Source: Pseudomonadota bacterium (GTDB lineage Bacteria > Pseudomonadota > Gammaproteobacteria > Pseudomonadales > Pseudohongiellaceae). From it: a DNA stretch of 7,002 nt. Location of the stretch: the NCBI GenBank assembly GCA_022563075.1, contig JADFOC010000141.1:1-7002 (forward strand), read 5' to 3'. A program made the translations under genes and the position numbers. The notes under the pieces were generated by a model. That model was not told the DNA's origin and made no database searches. It worked only from the letters and a program-made list of their open reading frames with translations. This document shows, one piece after another, positions 6,043 through 7,002 of the stretch. The stretch's first letter is position 1, and each line of letters starts with the position of its first letter.

Positions 6043-6069
6043 GTCGCCGCCGCAGAGCGCGGCAGCGAC
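6043..6069 (-). promoter_or_regulatory. GC-rich hairpin before the MocA-like gene (possible attenuator or terminator)
   Basis: On the plus strand GTCGC-C-GCCGC, a five-base AGAGC loop, then GCGGC-A-GCGAC form a stem of ten pairs with one C/A mismatch. Read in the direction of the minus-strand genes, the stem is followed by ATTTATTCTAATT, which is T-rich but interrupted. It sits between the 105-residue gene and the MocA-like gene, ending 15 nt before ATG 6027. It could be a weak intrinsic terminator of the nrdB transcript, or a leader hairpin controlling the downstream gene. Confidence 0.45.
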
Positions 6070-6083
6070 CAAGCAGGCTAGGC

Positions 6084-6401
6084 CTAATGTAAAATCTTTG
6101 TGTTCTTGCGAACCCCATGAAACCCCTGTTGGTTTATTTCAACCACAAAGCTCTCCCGTTTCTGGGTTGCTTGCTGAGGTTGACCAGTGTCTGTCTCGAC
6201 TCGATTGGTCGGCTCCGATTCATTGGCCGGCTGGTCCTGTGTAGCACGCGGAGGTGGCTCTATTTGCGCTTTTAGCTGTTCGCTTAAATGTTGACGCAGC
6301 CGATTGACCACACTGGTCATCACCTCGATGGTTTGACTCAATTGTTCGAGGGTAATTAACGTACGTTCCGGGTCACTATCTACCTGCTTATCGTCACTCA
6401 T
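6084..6401 (-). CDS. Hypothetical protein with coiled-coil and disordered linker, 105 residues
   Basis: I do not recognise this protein. Residues 14-47 form a likely amphipathic or coiled-coil helix (LITLEQLSQTIEVMTSVVNR and onward). Residues 48-82 are a Pro/Gln/Glu/Thr-rich linker that looks disordered. Residues 83-105 form a short C-terminal block with alternating hydrophobics and basic residues (SFVVEINQQGFHGVRKNTK). There is no signal peptide or membrane segment. AGGAG (6409-6413) lies 7 nt before ATG 6401, a strong ribosome site. It starts 41 bp after nrdB stops on the same strand and probably shares its transcript. That position suggests, without proving, a role near nucleotide metabolism. 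It does not resemble the ferredoxin YfaE that follows nrdB in E. coli: no cysteine is present. Confidence 0.65.
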   Translation of the reverse strand: MSDDKQVDSDPERTLITLEQLSQTIEVMTSVVNRLRQHLSEQLKAQIEPPPRATQDQPANESEPTNRVETDTGQPQQATQKRESFVVEINQQGFHGVRKNTKILH

Positions 6402-6442
6402 TCCCTAGCTCCTGTTTGCTGCTGCTCGCGGTGCTTGATTGA

Positions 6443-7002
6443 TTAATCCCACGATAATGCGCCACCTGTTTGATACTCGATGACTCGGGTTTCGAAGAAA
6501 TTTTTCTCTTTGCGCAGATCCATGATTTCAGACATCCATGGAAATGGATTCGCCGCGCCTTCAAACTGCTCAGACAAACCAATCTGAACCAGTCGACGAT
6601 TGGCGATGAACTGCAGGTATTCTTCCATCATGGCGGCATTCATCCCCAGTATCCCTCGTGGCATAGTGTCACGAGCATATTCAATTTCAAGTTGCGTGGC
6701 CTGTAGTATCATTTGGGTAGCATTTTCCTTCATCTCATCGTTCCACAGATGGGGATTTTCCAACTTGATCTGGTTGATCATGTCGATGCCAAAATTCAAG
6801 TGCATAGATTCATCGCGTAGAATGTATTGGAATTGTTCCGATGTGCCAGTCATCTTATTGCGCCGCCCCATGGACAAGATCTGGGTAAAACCGCAGTAGA
6901 AGAAGATACCTTCCAGGCAGCAATAAAAAGCAATCAGATTTTTAAGCAGATCCTGGTCAGCCTGCGTGGTACCGGTATTAAAATTCGGATCGTTCAAGGC
7001 CT
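6443..7002 (-). CDS. nrdB: Class Ia ribonucleoside-diphosphate reductase beta subunit, C-terminal half (5' end outside window)
   Basis: NrdB holds the diiron-tyrosyl radical centre and pairs with NrdA to reduce ribonucleoside diphosphates to deoxyribonucleotides in the cytoplasm. The last 185 codons are present, and the frame is open to the right edge, so no true start is visible. The TTG at 6997 is an internal leucine. Iron ligands of the second half are visible: the glutamate in [11 protein letters not shown] (equivalent to E. coli E204) and the E and H of [10 protein letters not shown] (equivalent to E238 and H241). The radical tyrosine and first ligands lie outside. The end [11 protein letters not shown] is typical of gammaproteobacterial NrdB, whose tail docks on NrdA. 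It is followed at 41 bp by the 105-residue unknown gene. NrdA would be expected upstream, beyond the window. Confidence 0.93.
   Translation of the reverse strand, partial: ALNDPNFNTGTTQADQDLLKNLIAFYCCLEGIFFYCGFTQILSMGRRNKMTGTSEQFQYILRDESMHLNFGIDMINQIKLENPHLWNDEMKENATQMILQATQLEIEYARDTMPRGILGMNAAMMEEYLQFIANRRLVQIGLSEQFEGAANPFPWMSEIMDLRKEKNFFETRVIEYQTGGALSWD

Noticed and set aside
6028..6072. N-terminal extension of the MocA-like protein to a TTG start
   Set aside because: It would translate the GC-rich hairpin into residues not expected before the conserved nucleotide-binding loop, and there is no ribosome site.
6394..6582. Minus-strand frame of 62 codons spanning the end of nrdB
   Set aside because: It is an out-of-frame shadow of nrdB running into the next gene's start.

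Overview
The window looks like ordinary chromosome from a gammaproteobacterium of moderate GC content. Evidence for this is a Pseudomonas-like DinG C-terminus, a class Ia ribonucleotide reductase beta subunit ending in the usual gammaproteobacterial way, a composite GGDEF-EAL c-di-GMP protein, and strong Shine-Dalgarno sites before several genes. The genus cannot be named from the sequence. There are no transposases, integrases, tRNA or rRNA genes, CRISPR repeats or phage genes. Coding density is high, and the longest stretch without a gene is about 230 bp.

Layout: the only plus-strand gene is the 3' end of dinG, entering from the left edge. All other genes lie on the minus strand and so read from right to left. 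From the right edge these are: the 3' half of nrdB; a 105-residue coiled-coil/low-complexity protein of unknown function; a MocA-like molybdenum-cofactor nucleotidyltransferase preceded by a strong GC-rich hairpin; a probable promoter; a three-gene group (86-residue unknown, exported cyclophilin-type prolyl isomerase, 62-residue glycine-rich membrane protein); a 717-residue REC-PAS-GGDEF-EAL protein starting at GTG; an AT-rich gap with an 8-bp tandem repeat; a 59-residue small gene with a good ribosome binding site; a long imperfect inverted repeat; and a 210-residue exported protein of unknown function that converges on dinG with only 8 bp between stop codons.

How the genes work together: the 86-residue gene and the isomerase gene overlap by ATGA and are almost certainly translationally coupled. 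The small membrane protein follows 33 bp later, so these three probably form an envelope-related operon. nrdB and the 105-residue gene are 41 bp apart and probably share a transcript, which may or may not continue through the hairpin into the MocA-like gene. The c-di-GMP protein appears to stand alone with its own promoter region.

I see no convincing new multi-gene system. The points most worth a second look are the receiver domain without its phospho-acceptor aspartate on an otherwise intact GGDEF-EAL protein, the roughly 80-residue insertion in the cyclophilin, the unlisted 59-residue gene, and three non-coding structures (the inverted repeat at 1245-1280, the tandem repeat at 1663-1694 and the hairpin at 6043-6069).
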